Assembly (NCBI GenBank): GCA_046291875.1
Contig: JBKBSF010000017.1
Coordinates: forward strand, 37,529 to 101,528
Reading direction: 5' to 3'
DNA length: 64,000 nt
DNA from: SKVR01 sp046291875
GTDB lineage: Bacteria; Bacteroidota; Bacteroidia; Bacteroidales; UBA7960
A model generated the notes under the pieces. It was not told the origin of the DNA, ran no database searches, and saw only the letters and a list, made by a program, of their open reading frames with translations. Position numbers and translations under genes: made by a program. Positions within the stretch are counted from its first letter, which is position 1; each line of letters begins with the position of its first letter. Of this stretch, positions 48,028 to 57,667 are shown piece by piece.

Positions 48028-48411
48028 ATGTTGCAGCAGGAAAAAATTACCGTACTGTATGTAGATGATGAACCCATCAACCTCTATTTGTTTGAGCGTG
48101 TATTTACCCGGCACAATTACAATGTACTCACTGCCTGCTCTGGCCTGCAAGGGCTGGAAGTGATGAAAACCCATCCTGATATCCCTGTTGTGATCAGCGA
48201 TATGCGTATGCCCGGAATGAATGGCGTGGAGTTTATTACTGAGGCCAAAAAAATATTTCCCCAAACCGTGTTCTTTATCCTGACCAGTTTTGATCTTACC
48301 CCCGAAATAGCCAGGGCCATGGAGGATGATCTGGTAAGAAAATATATCCGGAAACCTTTCGATCAGTATGAGATCGACCGGTTTATCAAAGATGCTTTGT
48401 CAGCTGCCTGA
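48028..48411 (+). CDS. Single-domain response regulator
   Basis: A 127-residue CheY-like protein. Acidic pocket D13-D14, phosphoacceptor D58 (VVISDMRMP), T/S at LTSFD and K at YIRKPF are present. No output domain follows. It lies directly after the second hybrid kinase and before a PAS kinase, so it may carry phosphate between them or to an unlinked target. Confidence 0.92.
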   Translation: MLQQEKITVLYVDDEPINLYLFERVFTRHNYNVLTACSGLQGLEVMKTHPDIPVVISDMRMPGMNGVEFITEAKKIFPQTVFFILTSFDLTPEIARAMEDDLVRKYIRKPFDQYEIDRFIKDALSAA

Positions 48412-48552
48412 GGTAACCAGTTGCCAAAACTGTAAAGCAGTAAGCGACTTCTGTGGGTAACCCGGATGCCTGTTTTTTCGTATCATTCCATTGCAGGGGT
48501 ATGCTCTGATTGAGCCTCCCCGAGTTTCGGGTTATCAATTTATCTGCAGCGT

Positions 48553-50388
48553 ATGTCGAATTCCTACAAGCCCCAACCCCATAGTCTGGAAGATGTTAAA
48601 ACGGAAGTAGTAAATGCCACCCTGATGGTTGCTGCCATTGCAGGAAGTGTAGCTTATCTGCTTAGTCTGAGCCGGTTTTTCCAGTCAGGGTTCCATTATT
48701 CGTTTGTTATAGAGCTGATGATAATGCTTTGTGTAGTGGTGGTGGCCATCTACAGAAAGAGACTGAGGAACGATTTTAAAGCCTCGGTGGTAATAGGGTT
48801 GATACTGCTGTTCTCCCTGTCAGATGCCATAGCCTATGGCCTGTTTTCCTCCGCACGTGCGTACTTACTGCTGGTTCCGTTTTTTGCAGTCCTATTTTAC
48901 CCTACCCGGATTGCACTGGCCTTGTTTGCAGGCAGCATTCTCTCTTTCCTGGTGGTGGGCTATATGCATTACACAGGACATCTGAAAATCCCCGAAAACT
49001 ACGAGCCTGCAATATATGTGCTGCGCATGTATCCCTGGATTATCAATGCCATTCACATTGGCACAGTGGCCCTTGTTCTGGTGCTGATAACACGAAGATT
49101 TATCAACTCCTTCCATCTTTTCATCCAACAGTTGCAGCAGGCCAATGAACTTCTGGTTTTGCAGGAGCGCAATTACAGAGAGATATTCAATTCAACCTCC
49201 GATGCCATCTTTATCCATCACCCAAACAATGGTACCATTATCGATGCCAACGAAGCAGTACTGGATATGTATGGATTTACACGGCAGCAGATTGCCGGGC
49301 TGCACATGCGCGATTTTTGTTCAGACATTGCTCCTTTCGATTCTCAAACTGCACTGGCATACCTGGAAAGAGCGGCCCACGGAGAAATACTGACTTTCGA
49401 CTGGCACGCCAAAAAGAAAAACGGAGACCTTTTCTGGGCTTCGGTGGTTCTGAAAGAGGCCAGCATTGGCGGCGAGAAACGTATTCTTGCCATGGTAAGG
49501 GATGTTTCCGACAAGAAAAAAACGGAGCTGGAGCTGGAAAAGTACCGCCATCAGCTGGAAGAACTGGTACAAGAGCGCACCGAAGAGCTGGAAACGGCCA
49601 ACGAAGAGCTGCGCTCCATGAACGAAGAACTGCAGGCACAGCAGGATATTATGGTTGATACCCTTGATAACCTGCAAAAAACACAAGCCAAGCTCATATC
49701 TTCCGAAAAGAAAGCATCTCTGGGTATACTGGCCTCAGGAGTAGCCCATGAGATCAATAATCCGCTCAACTTTATTGCAGGAGGGGTAATGGCATTGGAG
49801 AATTACATCCACGATAACCTTCCAAAGCACATACCACAGATAGATCCCTTGCTCAAAGGTATTAACGAAGGGATCAAAAGGGCCAATAATATTGTGGTGG
49901 CTCTCAATCAGTATACACGCATTGGCGAAGGAGAATATCCGGTGGCCTGCAATATCCATGAAATACTGGACCGCGCCATAGGGATACTGGAAAGTCGTGT
50001 ACCCGAAAATGTAAGGATTGAGAAGAAGTACACCCGGCTTGGGAGGGAGTTTACAGCCAAGCAGGCACAACTGCTCCAGGCTTTTGTCAACATCCTCACC
50101 AACAGCATTCAATCGCTCGAGGGTAAAGGATCGATCTGCTTAACCACCTGCGAAGATGTGTCGAAACTCATCATAGAGATTCGCGATACGGGAGCTGGCA
50201 TAAGTCCGGAAGATCTGATCAGGGTAACCGACCCGTTTTTCACCACCCGCTCGCCAGGAGAGGGGGCAGGGCTGGGATTGTCCATTGCTGCCAGTATCAT
50301 CCGCGATCATGAGGGTGAGATCAGGATTGAATCGGAAATGGGCACCGGCACTACAGTAACCGTTACCCTTCCCTTACATCTGAGCTGA
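48553..50388 (+). CDS. Membrane PAS sensor histidine kinase
   Basis: A 611-residue kinase: about six N-terminal transmembrane helices (~20-185), a PAS domain (~205-330, NYREIFNSTSDAIFIHH), a strong coiled coil of E/Q repeats (~325-380), HisKA with H399 (SGVAHEINNPLNF), and an HATPase domain with DTGAGI and the GxGLGLS motif. It has no attached receiver and fits as a partner of the response regulator 140 bp upstream. Confidence 0.9.
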   Translation: MSNSYKPQPHSLEDVKTEVVNATLMVAAIAGSVAYLLSLSRFFQSGFHYSFVIELMIMLCVVVVAIYRKRLRNDFKASVVIGLILLFSLSDAIAYGLFSSARAYLLLVPFFAVLFYPTRIALALFAGSILSFLVVGYMHYTGHLKIPENYEPAIYVLRMYPWIINAIHIGTVALVLVLITRRFINSFHLFIQQLQQANELLVLQERNYREIFNSTSDAIFIHHPNNGTIIDANEAVLDMYGFTRQQIAGLHMRDFCSDIAPFDSQTALAYLERAAHGEILTFDWHAKKKNGDLFWASVVLKEASIGGEKRILAMVRDVSDKKKTELELEKYRHQLEELVQERTEELETANEELRSMNEELQAQQDIMVDTLDNLQKTQAKLISSEKKASLGILASGVAHEINNPLNFIAGGVMALENYIHDNLPKHIPQIDPLLKGINEGIKRANNIVVALNQYTRIGEGEYPVACNIHEILDRAIGILESRVPENVRIEKKYTRLGREFTAKQAQLLQAFVNILTNSIQSLEGKGSICLTTCEDVSKLIIEIRDTGAGISPEDLIRVTDPFFTTRSPGEGAGLGLSIAASIIRDHEGEIRIESEMGTGTTVTVTLPLHLS

Positions 50389-50398
50389 ATATACCAGG

Positions 50399-51481
50399 CT
50401 ATACGTTAAAGCGGATGTTCAGGATATCTCCATCCTGTACGATGTAGGTTTTGCCTTCTACGAAAAACTTCCCTGCCGTTTTGCAGGCCGCTTCTGATCC
50501 CAGGGTGGAGAAATCGTCGTATTTCATTACCTCTGCCCTGATGAAACCCCGCTCCAGATCGCTGTGGATTACCCCGGCAGCCTGGGGTGCAGACATCCCC
50601 TCGCGGATGGTCCAGGCATGTACCTCCTTGGGCCCTACCGTGAAAAAGGTTTTCAGATTGAGAAGGTTGTAGGCAGCCCTGATGAGCTTATATACACCGG
50701 GCTCTTCCAACCCGAGGTCTTTAAGAAACTCCTGGCGGTCGTTCTCATCTTCCAGCTCGGCAATATCGGCTTCGGCACGGGCGGCAATGATCAGCACATC
50801 GGTGTCTTCATCTGCCACTGCTTTTCTGATCTGCTCCACATAGGCGTTGCCATGGGTGGCCGATTCTTCGTCGACATTGCACACATACAACACGGGCTTT
50901 ACGGTAAGCAGAAAACAGTCGTCGATATGCTTCTGGTCTTTTTCTTCCAGGGAGAAAGTGCGGGCACTCAGGCCATTCTCCATATGCTCCTTGAGCTTGT
51001 TTACCACCTCAATGCCGTGTTTGGCATCTTTGTCACCACTTTTGGCAACCTTCTCCAGGCGCTGGATCTTCTTTTCAAGGGTGTCCAGGTCGCGGCTGAT
51101 CAGCTCCAGATCGATAATTTCCTTGTCGCGCAGGGGGTTTACACTTCCTTCGATATGGGGTATGGTATCGTCGTCGAAGCAACGCAATACGTGCAGGATG
51201 GCGTCTGTCTGGCGGATGTCGGCCAGAAACTGGGCTCCTCCTTTCATCCCGCCACCTCCTTTTACCAGGCCTGGAATATCAACAATCTCCACCGTGGTGG
51301 GTACAATCTTTGCCGATTTGGCCAGGTCGAATAACACTTTCAGGCGAGGATCGGGTACCTCTATCTGTCCCAGGTTGGTGGTTTTGGGCGCACCGGCACC
51401 CACCTTGCTTTTTGATAAACAGTTGAAAACAGTTGTTTTGCCAATGCCGGACATGCCGACAATTCCACATTTCAATGCCAT
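50399..51481 (-). CDS. ychF: Redox-responsive ATPase/GTPase YchF
   Basis: A 360-residue Obg-family P-loop protein. G1 is GMSGIGKTT, G3 DIPGLVKGG, G4 NVDE (the changed NxxE of YchF, which prefers ATP), and the C-terminal TGS domain ends GDILNIRFNV. It associates with ribosomes and affects translation start and stress response in other bacteria. A -7 box TACTTTTG lies at 51508-51515 on this strand. It is convergent with the PAS kinase (10 bp). Confidence 0.95.
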   Translation of the reverse strand: MALKCGIVGMSGIGKTTVFNCLSKSKVGAGAPKTTNLGQIEVPDPRLKVLFDLAKSAKIVPTTVEIVDIPGLVKGGGGMKGGAQFLADIRQTDAILHVLRCFDDDTIPHIEGSVNPLRDKEIIDLELISRDLDTLEKKIQRLEKVAKSGDKDAKHGIEVVNKLKEHMENGLSARTFSLEEKDQKHIDDCFLLTVKPVLYVCNVDEESATHGNAYVEQIRKAVADEDTDVLIIAARAEADIAELEDENDRQEFLKDLGLEEPGVYKLIRAAYNLLNLKTFFTVGPKEVHAWTIREGMSAPQAAGVIHSDLERGFIRAEVMKYDDFSTLGSEAACKTAGKFFVEGKTYIVQDGDILNIRFNV

Positions 51482-51507
51482 AGAATACCAGGTGTTTTTT
51501 ACGGCTG

Positions 51508-51515
51508 CAAAAGTA
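51508..51515 (-). promoter_or_regulatory. ychF promoter -7 box
   Basis: TACTTTTG on the - strand, 27 bp upstream of the ychF start, matches TAnnTTTG. Confidence 0.5.
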
Positions 51516-51562
51516 CAAATAATTTTCCGGGTGTAAGCCCCATGCGGATGTATTGATCCATA

Positions 51563-53035
51563 TTATTCAACCCTGATGATGGGGAAGAGCGTGGCCTGCT
51601 GCAGAAGTTCCTCAAAGCCGGGGCGTTGTGCCAGCCCCAGCATCGACTGGGGTTCAAAAAGGCTCACCAGGAAATTGCTGTGCAGCTGGGCTGTGGGCAC
51701 CCATACATAGGCTGCCGGATCGGGTGATACCGACCTTCGGACTACCTGTGCAAAGCGGTTGTTCAGCTCTTCGTCCTCGCTGGCCTGAATGCTTTCGATG
51801 TGGTAGGCAAAACATTGCTTATGGGCCAGATCAGGTGCATCGGTGTAGCTTATGCGGTGCAGGTGCAGAAAATCCATCAGGAGTTGCATGTTTCGGGGCA
51901 CCAGGTAGGCTGTGGGGCGGGTAACTTGGAGGGTAGCCTTCACCATTGGGTGGTAGGCATGTTCCACCACCAGGGTGTCGCGCCCGGTGCGCGAAGAGGT
52001 AAGTGTCATGGTAAGGGGCTGGTGGCCGGGAAAATGCTCCATGCGTATGGCCACCGCCTCGCCGGGGCGTGCATTCTGCAGCTTCCCGCGGGCCTGGTTC
52101 ACCTGAGCAGCGATGGAGAGGTGATGCTCGTACAGGTAATCCAGCAGCGCGGTTACAGCCTCATACTGTCCCCAGGTTCTTCTTTCCAGATCCTCCAGGT
52201 AACCATCGCGTCCGTTGATCCCTTCAAAAATAAAAGCCAGGGTGTTGAGTATACCAAAGCTTTGCCTGCCGTCGTCGAAATCTACCGTTGAGTGGCGGGT
52301 GCGTCCTGTACCGGGTACCGGGCCCACAATGTAGTTGTGGAAGGAGTATCCCCGCTCCAGCAGATGATGCTCAATGTGAGGCAGAGCACCGTGGAGGCCT
52401 GTTTCGCGCAGCCCTGCATCAATGTTGATGTTGGTGAGGGTACCCACCTGCACATCGAAGGTTTTGAAGGCTCCGAATTCTTCCCACGACTCCCTGAAGG
52501 GCATGTACTCATGGATATCGATGGTAACATGGGGCATAAACTCCCTGAACAGCTCATGCAGTGCCCGTGTTTCGGGTGCCAGCTGTACAATATGGTCGCG
52601 GTTGAGATCAATGCCGCCTGCGTTGCGTCGCTGATTCTGGTCACTCCCTTCAGGATTGAGCTGGGGCACCACCCACAGGTCGAGCCTTTGGGGCCATTGG
52701 GCATGGTGCGCGCTCAGTATTCTGCTCATCAGAAGCAGCAATGCCTCCTTACCGCTTTGCTCACTCCCGTGTTGCTGTGCAAAGACCAGTACCCTGAGCG
52801 GGTCAATGGCTTCGCCGGAGCGGATGCGCACCGATGCCAGTTCGCTCCCCCCTTCGCTGTAGCCCATGGGGTGGTATTGCATCAGGGGGTGCCTTTGGGC
52901 CACCCTGCGAGAAAAATCAACTACTTCAGCAGCAGTGGTGGCCGACTGGTAGTTTCGCAATTGGGCAGGAGTTTCGAGGGGTTGCGAGCAGCCCGTAAAT
53001 ACTGCCAGCAATACACTCAACAGGAGGATCCTCAT
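51563..53035 (-). CDS. M14-family zinc carboxypeptidase lipoprotein
   Basis: A 490-residue exported peptidase. Signal MRILLLSVLLAVFTGC has a lipobox (FTGC), so it is probably lipid-anchored. The zinc site H-x-x-E is HGSE near residue 85 and a later His (DIHEYMPF), and the catalytic Glu is in FIFEGINGR. NLNRD-like IDLNRDH is the substrate arginine region. The C-terminal ~150 residues are an extra beta domain. I chose ATG at 53035, whose ATGA overlaps the miaA stop, so it is translationally coupled to miaA. Confidence 0.87.
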   Translation of the reverse strand: MRILLLSVLLAVFTGCSQPLETPAQLRNYQSATTAAEVVDFSRRVAQRHPLMQYHPMGYSEGGSELASVRIRSGEAIDPLRVLVFAQQHGSEQSGKEALLLLMSRILSAHHAQWPQRLDLWVVPQLNPEGSDQNQRRNAGGIDLNRDHIVQLAPETRALHELFREFMPHVTIDIHEYMPFRESWEEFGAFKTFDVQVGTLTNINIDAGLRETGLHGALPHIEHHLLERGYSFHNYIVGPVPGTGRTRHSTVDFDDGRQSFGILNTLAFIFEGINGRDGYLEDLERRTWGQYEAVTALLDYLYEHHLSIAAQVNQARGKLQNARPGEAVAIRMEHFPGHQPLTMTLTSSRTGRDTLVVEHAYHPMVKATLQVTRPTAYLVPRNMQLLMDFLHLHRISYTDAPDLAHKQCFAYHIESIQASEDEELNNRFAQVVRRSVSPDPAAYVWVPTAQLHSNFLVSLFEPQSMLGLAQRPGFEELLQQATLFPIIRVE

Positions 53036-53958
53036 TGTTTGATTTTTTTGGTGATGTAAATGATCTTTTCTGCATTGCTGAGTTTGCCGTTGATCCAATG
53101 GATGGTAAACCCTTGCTTTTCCATCCTTCTGAACCAGGTCATTTGCCGTTTGGCAAACTGATGGATGGCAGTGTTGAGTTTGTTGAACATTTCATCGTAG
53201 GAGATCTCCCCAATAACATATTGTGTAATGTATTTGTACTCCAGTCCATAGAAGGTAAGCTGATCGGGTTTGAGGCCCGTTTTGAGCAGTTGCTGTATCT
53301 CATCAATCATACCGTTCTCCAGCCGGGTCTTCAGCCGGTGTGTGATCCGGTGGCGTATTTCATCCCTGGGGAAGTCGATGGCGAAGATGATGTGAGAGAA
53401 CTCGGGGTAGCTGATGCGCAGGTGGGCATGATCGGCATTGTAGCTTTCTATTTCAATGGCCCTGATCAGACGGTTGCGGTCGCTTGTATCGGTAGTGTTG
53501 TGAAGTTTTCGGTAGGAGGCCAGCTTTGCCTCCAGCTCATCCTGGCTCAGTTCATTGAGACGGGCCCTGAGGAACGGGTTTTCGGGCACCTCCAGCAGGC
53601 GGTATTTGGCCAGTGCGGCTTCCAGGTACAACCCGGTACCGCCGCACATGATGGGTTGTTTGTTGCGCCGGGCGATGTCCTGGTAGGCTTCCAGGAAGAG
53701 GCTTTGAAATTCGAAAACATTAAACTCGTAGCCAGGATCAACCCTGTCGACCAGGTGTACAGGCACCGAGCGCCCATCTACCAGGTAATCGGCCAGGTCT
53801 TTGCCGGTGCCGATATCCATACCTTTATAGACCTGGCGTGAGTCGGCACTGATGATCTCACCCTGCAGCAGGTCGGCCAGTTCGGCCGCCAGACGTGTTT
53901 TGCCGGTAGCTGTGGGGCCGGTGATCACGATCAGGTCATAGAGACATTGTGTTTGCAT
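53032..53958 (-). CDS. miaA: tRNA dimethylallyltransferase
   Basis: A 308-residue enzyme that adds a dimethylallyl group to A37 of tRNAs reading UNN codons. The P-loop GPTATGKT is at residues 14-21; DSRQVYKGMDIGTGK and GGTGLYLEAAL are further signatures. It lies between a GT2 gene (23 bp overlap) and an M14 peptidase gene (4 bp ATGA overlap), forming a tightly packed operon. Confidence 0.95.
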   Translation of the reverse strand: MQTQCLYDLIVITGPTATGKTRLAAELADLLQGEIISADSRQVYKGMDIGTGKDLADYLVDGRSVPVHLVDRVDPGYEFNVFEFQSLFLEAYQDIARRNKQPIMCGGTGLYLEAALAKYRLLEVPENPFLRARLNELSQDELEAKLASYRKLHNTTDTSDRNRLIRAIEIESYNADHAHLRISYPEFSHIIFAIDFPRDEIRHRITHRLKTRLENGMIDEIQQLLKTGLKPDQLTFYGLEYKYITQYVIGEISYDEMFNKLNTAIHQFAKRQMTWFRRMEKQGFTIHWINGKLSNAEKIIYITKKIKQ

Positions 53959-55162
53959 CTGTTTTTTGGATTTCCAGTTCGGTTTGAAACAGAAATATAC
54001 GGATTTTATTGATAATACTCACTTCAGAATGGGAAAAATCTATGTTTTTCAGCTCTTCCTTAAGCGGATGGCCGGGGAAATGCCGGTCGAGGAAGTGTCT
54101 GAGGTTGTCTTCGTCGGGCCTGGGGGCCTCGCTGTGGCGGGTTTTCAGAAACTGCAGGATGCGCAGCCCGTCGAGTTTCTCATGACAAGCCTTTACGAAA
54201 CGATCGCAGCTCTTGTGGTTGCTCCGCAAGGGCTGGTAGATATCGTGGCAGCGCAGATGATCCCTCAGGAAACTGTCCATGGGAGTGGGGTGTGAGCCCC
54301 CGAACTGCAGCGGAAACAGATCGATGGTTTGTTTTACCTGGTCAAACAGTTCGGGATTGAACAGCGGATAGGCCGACCACTGGCCTGCCAGCCCCTTGAT
54401 CACCGCCGGGCCGGTGCCAAAAAATACCCTGTCGGAGGCCCGTGTGCCCGGAAAAACAATTTCGGGGTTGTAGCGGATCACCGGGCCTGCCTTGGCAAGC
54501 TTCTGCAGAAAATAGAAATCTTCGCCGCTCTTTTTGGGGGTAAGCCCCCCGATCTTCTTCACTGCCCACACCGGAGCAGCCATGGCCGATCCCAGGGGAG
54601 TGAAACAGTAGGGTGTGCCTGCAAACCGCATGTTGAGGGCATAGTAGCGCATGTAGATCTCGTAGCGCAGAATGGCCCTGTCAAGCTCCTGCTCCCCGGT
54701 AAGGGGATGCAGATAGGGATTGGACAGTGCCAGGGCCCTGGGGTATTGGCTGAAGGTTTGGGTTACCGAAGCCAGGTAGTCTTTCCCGAATGTGGTATCA
54801 GCATCCAGCGAAACAATAATATCATCCTCGTGGGCAGAGCTTACAATGGCATCCATAAGGGTTTTGCGTGCCATGCCCACACCCAGCTTCCCTTCCTGCC
54901 ATCCCAGCCCCCGGGAGCTGTGGTCGAGGATGTGCAGAGGGTTTAGCCCGCAGGTTTTGAGCAGTGCAAGGGTCTGGGCATTGTTTTCGCAAATGGAGTG
55001 CTTCTGAGGATGGTTGCGGAAGCTCTCGGGCTGGTTTACACATATCCAGGTATGAAAACCCTCCAGGGTCTGCTCATGCAGGCACCGGAGGGTAGCTTCA
55101 ATGTAGTGTCTTTCGTTCATGGCGGGTAAGGCCACGTGCAGGGTAGGGGACTTGCTTTGCAT
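53936..55162 (-). CDS. Glycosyltransferase family 2 protein
   Basis: A 408-residue enzyme with the GT-A nucleotide-sugar fold: ALPAMNERHYIEATLRCL, then the DxD-like SLDADTTFGKDYL metal site and SGEDFYFLQKL acceptor-side motif. There is no transmembrane helix. Donor and acceptor unknown. ATG at 55162 is preferred to one six codons upstream because a -7 box TAACTTTG at 55178-55185 would start transcription near 55171, below the upstream codon. It heads the GT2-miaA-M14 operon. Confidence 0.83.
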   Translation of the reverse strand: MQSKSPTLHVALPAMNERHYIEATLRCLHEQTLEGFHTWICVNQPESFRNHPQKHSICENNAQTLALLKTCGLNPLHILDHSSRGLGWQEGKLGVGMARKTLMDAIVSSAHEDDIIVSLDADTTFGKDYLASVTQTFSQYPRALALSNPYLHPLTGEQELDRAILRYEIYMRYYALNMRFAGTPYCFTPLGSAMAAPVWAVKKIGGLTPKKSGEDFYFLQKLAKAGPVIRYNPEIVFPGTRASDRVFFGTGPAVIKGLAGQWSAYPLFNPELFDQVKQTIDLFPLQFGGSHPTPMDSFLRDHLRCHDIYQPLRSNHKSCDRFVKACHEKLDGLRILQFLKTRHSEAPRPDEDNLRHFLDRHFPGHPLKEELKNIDFSHSEVSIINKIRIFLFQTELEIQKTDANTMSL

Positions 55163-55177
55163 ACCGGCAAAGGTATG

Positions 55178-55185
55178 CAAAGTTA
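55178..55185 (-). promoter_or_regulatory. GT2-miaA-M14 operon -7 box
   Basis: TAACTTTG on the - strand; a second match, TACCTTTG, is at 55168-55175. Both fit TAnnTTTG, and the first would leave a leader of about 10 bases. Confidence 0.45.
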
Positions 55186-55621
55186 TTTTTTATGATTACT
55201 GCAATCCTGTCAGCAATTACCTTTATGTCAATTTTTTCAAACGCAATATACTTCATTCGAGAAGCCTAAACTTTCTTCAACTTTTTAATGTGTCTTTATT
55301 TTATTTCATTGGTCACATTGAACTCGCCCTTTGGGCTCGGTTCCTTGATGAAAAAGTTGCAAAAAATCAAGGCTTCGCAGCTTTTTCGACAAAACTGCGG
55401 TCTCTTCGCTGAAAGATTTAAGGCCCCGCAAAAAAACTAGTGCCTTGAACCAAAATGTAATGCAATGCGGGTCTGCAAATCTTTTTAACCGCTTCGTTCC
55501 TTGTTTTGTTACCGAAAAATCTGCAAGGCCGTTTGAATATAATGCCAACCAAGGTCAATAAACCTGACAAAACAATTTGTTCAAAGGAAAAGCCGTAGTG
55601 TCAGGAATAAAGTTAATCACA
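55186..55621. other. Intergenic region between GT2 operon and typA
   Basis: About 440 bp. It contains a reading frame on the - strand (55306-55548, 80 codons, ending FLQLFHQGTEPKGRVQCDQ) that resembles short hypothetical ORFs I associate with repeated intergenic DNA in Bacteroidota. A CCTGACA/TGTCAGG pair flanks the stretch near 55563-55606. No promoter or RBS supports translation. Confidence 0.4.
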
Positions 55622-57421
55622 TTATTTTTTCAGTCTTTTACGTTCGTTTTCATCCAGGATGATTTTGCGCATACGGATGTGAGCAGGGGTAAACTCCACA
55701 TACTCATCTTCGCTTATGTACTCCAGGGCCTCTTCCATGGAGAACTTAATGGCAGGGGCAATGATCATCTTGTCGTCCGATCCGGCGGCCCTTACGTTGC
55801 TGAGCTTTTTGGTCTTGGTGAGGTTTACCACCAGGTCGTCCTGCTTGTTGTTTTCGCCAATCACCTGGCCCACATAGATGTCCTCGCCCGGGTTGACGAA
55901 GAATTTGCCGCGATCCTGCAGCTTGTCGATGGAGTAGGCAATGGCAGTGCCGGTCTCCATGGAGATAAGGGCACCATTGCGTTTGCGCGAAAAATCTCCC
56001 TTGTAGAGTTCAAACCCTTTGAGGCGGTGTGCCATTACGGCCTCACCTTCGGTGGCGGTAAGCATATTGCTGCGCATGCCAATAAGTCCGCGCGAGGGGA
56101 TCTCAAACTCCAGGTGGGTGCGGTCGTTTTTGTTTTCCATGTTGAGCATCTCGCCCTTGCGCTGGCTCACCATTTCAATTACTTTTCCGGAGAACTGTTC
56201 GGGCACATGCACGGTAAGGAATTCCACGGGTTCGTGTTTCTGTCCGTCAATCTCCTTGATGATTACCCTGGGTTGCCCCACCTGCAGCTCGTAGCCTTCG
56301 CGGCGCATGGTTTCGATCAGGATAGAAAGGTGCAATACACCTCTGCCAAACACCAGGTAAGAGTCGGCCGAGTCGGTGGGTTCCACACGAAGGGCCAGGT
56401 TTTTCTCCGTTTCCAGAAACAGACGGTCGCGCAAGTGGCGCGAGGTAACAAACTTGCCATCCTTGCCAAAGAAGGGCGAGTTGTTGATGGTAAACAACAT
56501 GCTCATGGTGGGCTCATCGATGGCGATGGGCTTGAGGCCTTCAGGGGCTTCGAAATCGGCAATGGTATCACCAATCTCAAAGTTCTCTATGCCCAGCACG
56601 GCACAGATCTCTCCCGAGAGCACTTCGGTTTTTACTTTCTCCTTGCCCAGACCTTCAAACACATACAACTCCTTGATGCGCGATTTGTAAATGGTGCCAT
56701 CGCGTTTCACCAGGCTTACCTGCTGGTTGGGAACGAGCTTTCCGCGGGTAAGCCTGCCCACGGCAATACGGCCCAGGTAGGAGCTGTAGTCGAGCGAAGT
56801 GATCTGCATCTGTGGGCTGCCTTCCTCTACAGGGGCGGGGGGGATATGCTCAATGATCATGTCGAGCAGGTACGATACATCGGTGGTGGGGTTATTCCAC
56901 TCGGGGCCCATCCAGCCCCCTTTGGCCGAACCGTATACGGTGGGGAAGTCGAGTTGTTCTTCGGTGGCATTGAGCGAAAACATCAGGTCGAACACCTTCT
57001 CCTGGGTCAGCTCGGGGTCGCAGTTGGGCTTGTCGACCTTGTTGACCACCACAATGGGCTTTTTGTTGAGGCTCAACGCCTTTTCGAGCACAAAGCGGGT
57101 CTGGGGCATGGGGCCTTCAAAGGCATCCACAATGAGCAGCACCCCGTCGGCCATGTTGAGCACCCGCTCCACTTCGCCTCCAAAGTCGGAGTGGCCAGGG
57201 GTGTCGATGATATTGATCTTTACATCGTTGTAGCGAACCGAGCAGTTCTTGGCCAGGATGGTAATACCCCTTTCGCGCTCCAGGTCGTTGCTGTCCATGA
57301 TAAGATCCTGGGTTTCCTGGTTGTCGCGAAAAAGCCGCACCTGGTGAAGAATACGGTCAACAAGGGTAGTCTTGCCGTGGTCTACGTGGGCAATAATGGC
57401 AATGTTTCTGATGTTTTGCAT
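55622..57421 (-). CDS. typA: Ribosome-associated GTPase TypA/BipA
   Basis: A 599-residue translational GTPase of normal length. G1 is AHVDHGKTT, G2 RERGITI, G3 DTPGHSDFGGE, G4 NKVDKP; domains II, III, V and the TypA-specific C-terminus (ending ARMRKIILDEN) are present. I chose ATG at 57421; an open frame upstream reaches 57679 but lacks homology. It acts on ribosomes in stress and biofilm-related translation in other bacteria. A -7 box TATCTTTG is at 57553-57560, giving a ~125 base leader. Confidence 0.95.
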   Translation of the reverse strand: MQNIRNIAIIAHVDHGKTTLVDRILHQVRLFRDNQETQDLIMDSNDLERERGITILAKNCSVRYNDVKINIIDTPGHSDFGGEVERVLNMADGVLLIVDAFEGPMPQTRFVLEKALSLNKKPIVVVNKVDKPNCDPELTQEKVFDLMFSLNATEEQLDFPTVYGSAKGGWMGPEWNNPTTDVSYLLDMIIEHIPPAPVEEGSPQMQITSLDYSSYLGRIAVGRLTRGKLVPNQQVSLVKRDGTIYKSRIKELYVFEGLGKEKVKTEVLSGEICAVLGIENFEIGDTIADFEAPEGLKPIAIDEPTMSMLFTINNSPFFGKDGKFVTSRHLRDRLFLETEKNLALRVEPTDSADSYLVFGRGVLHLSILIETMRREGYELQVGQPRVIIKEIDGQKHEPVEFLTVHVPEQFSGKVIEMVSQRKGEMLNMENKNDRTHLEFEIPSRGLIGMRSNMLTATEGEAVMAHRLKGFELYKGDFSRKRNGALISMETGTAIAYSIDKLQDRGKFFVNPGEDIYVGQVIGENNKQDDLVVNLTKTKKLSNVRAAGSDDKMIIAPAIKFSMEEALEYISEDEYVEFTPAHIRMRKIILDENERKRLKK

Positions 57422-57552
57422 TGAAAAAGTTATGATTAGAACAGTGGAAATTCGTTGGGATAATGGCTTGATAGCTTGGATGTTTTGTGCGCTGCCAGTA
57501 TCATAATGCTCAAATGGGGGTTTTTGTTTAAACCATTGTTGAAAAGCGGGTG

Positions 57553-57560
57553 CAAAGATA
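57553..57560 (-). promoter_or_regulatory. typA promoter -7 box
   Basis: TATCTTTG on the - strand, matching TAnnTTTG, about 130 bp upstream of the typA ATG. Confidence 0.45.
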
Positions 57561-57667
57561 CGGGTTTTTGGTAATTTTTTCTGGATGAAGAGCCGGAATG
57601 TTGTAATGTTTGTTGCCGGGGTAGCGGTAGCGGCTGCACAGCCATGCCGGGCCCGGGAAGACCCATT

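Noticed and set aside
55577..57424. Long open frame on the + strand across typA
   Set aside because: It is antisense to typA over its whole length; typA has all GTPase motifs, and this frame shows only codon-bias-driven openness with no homology.
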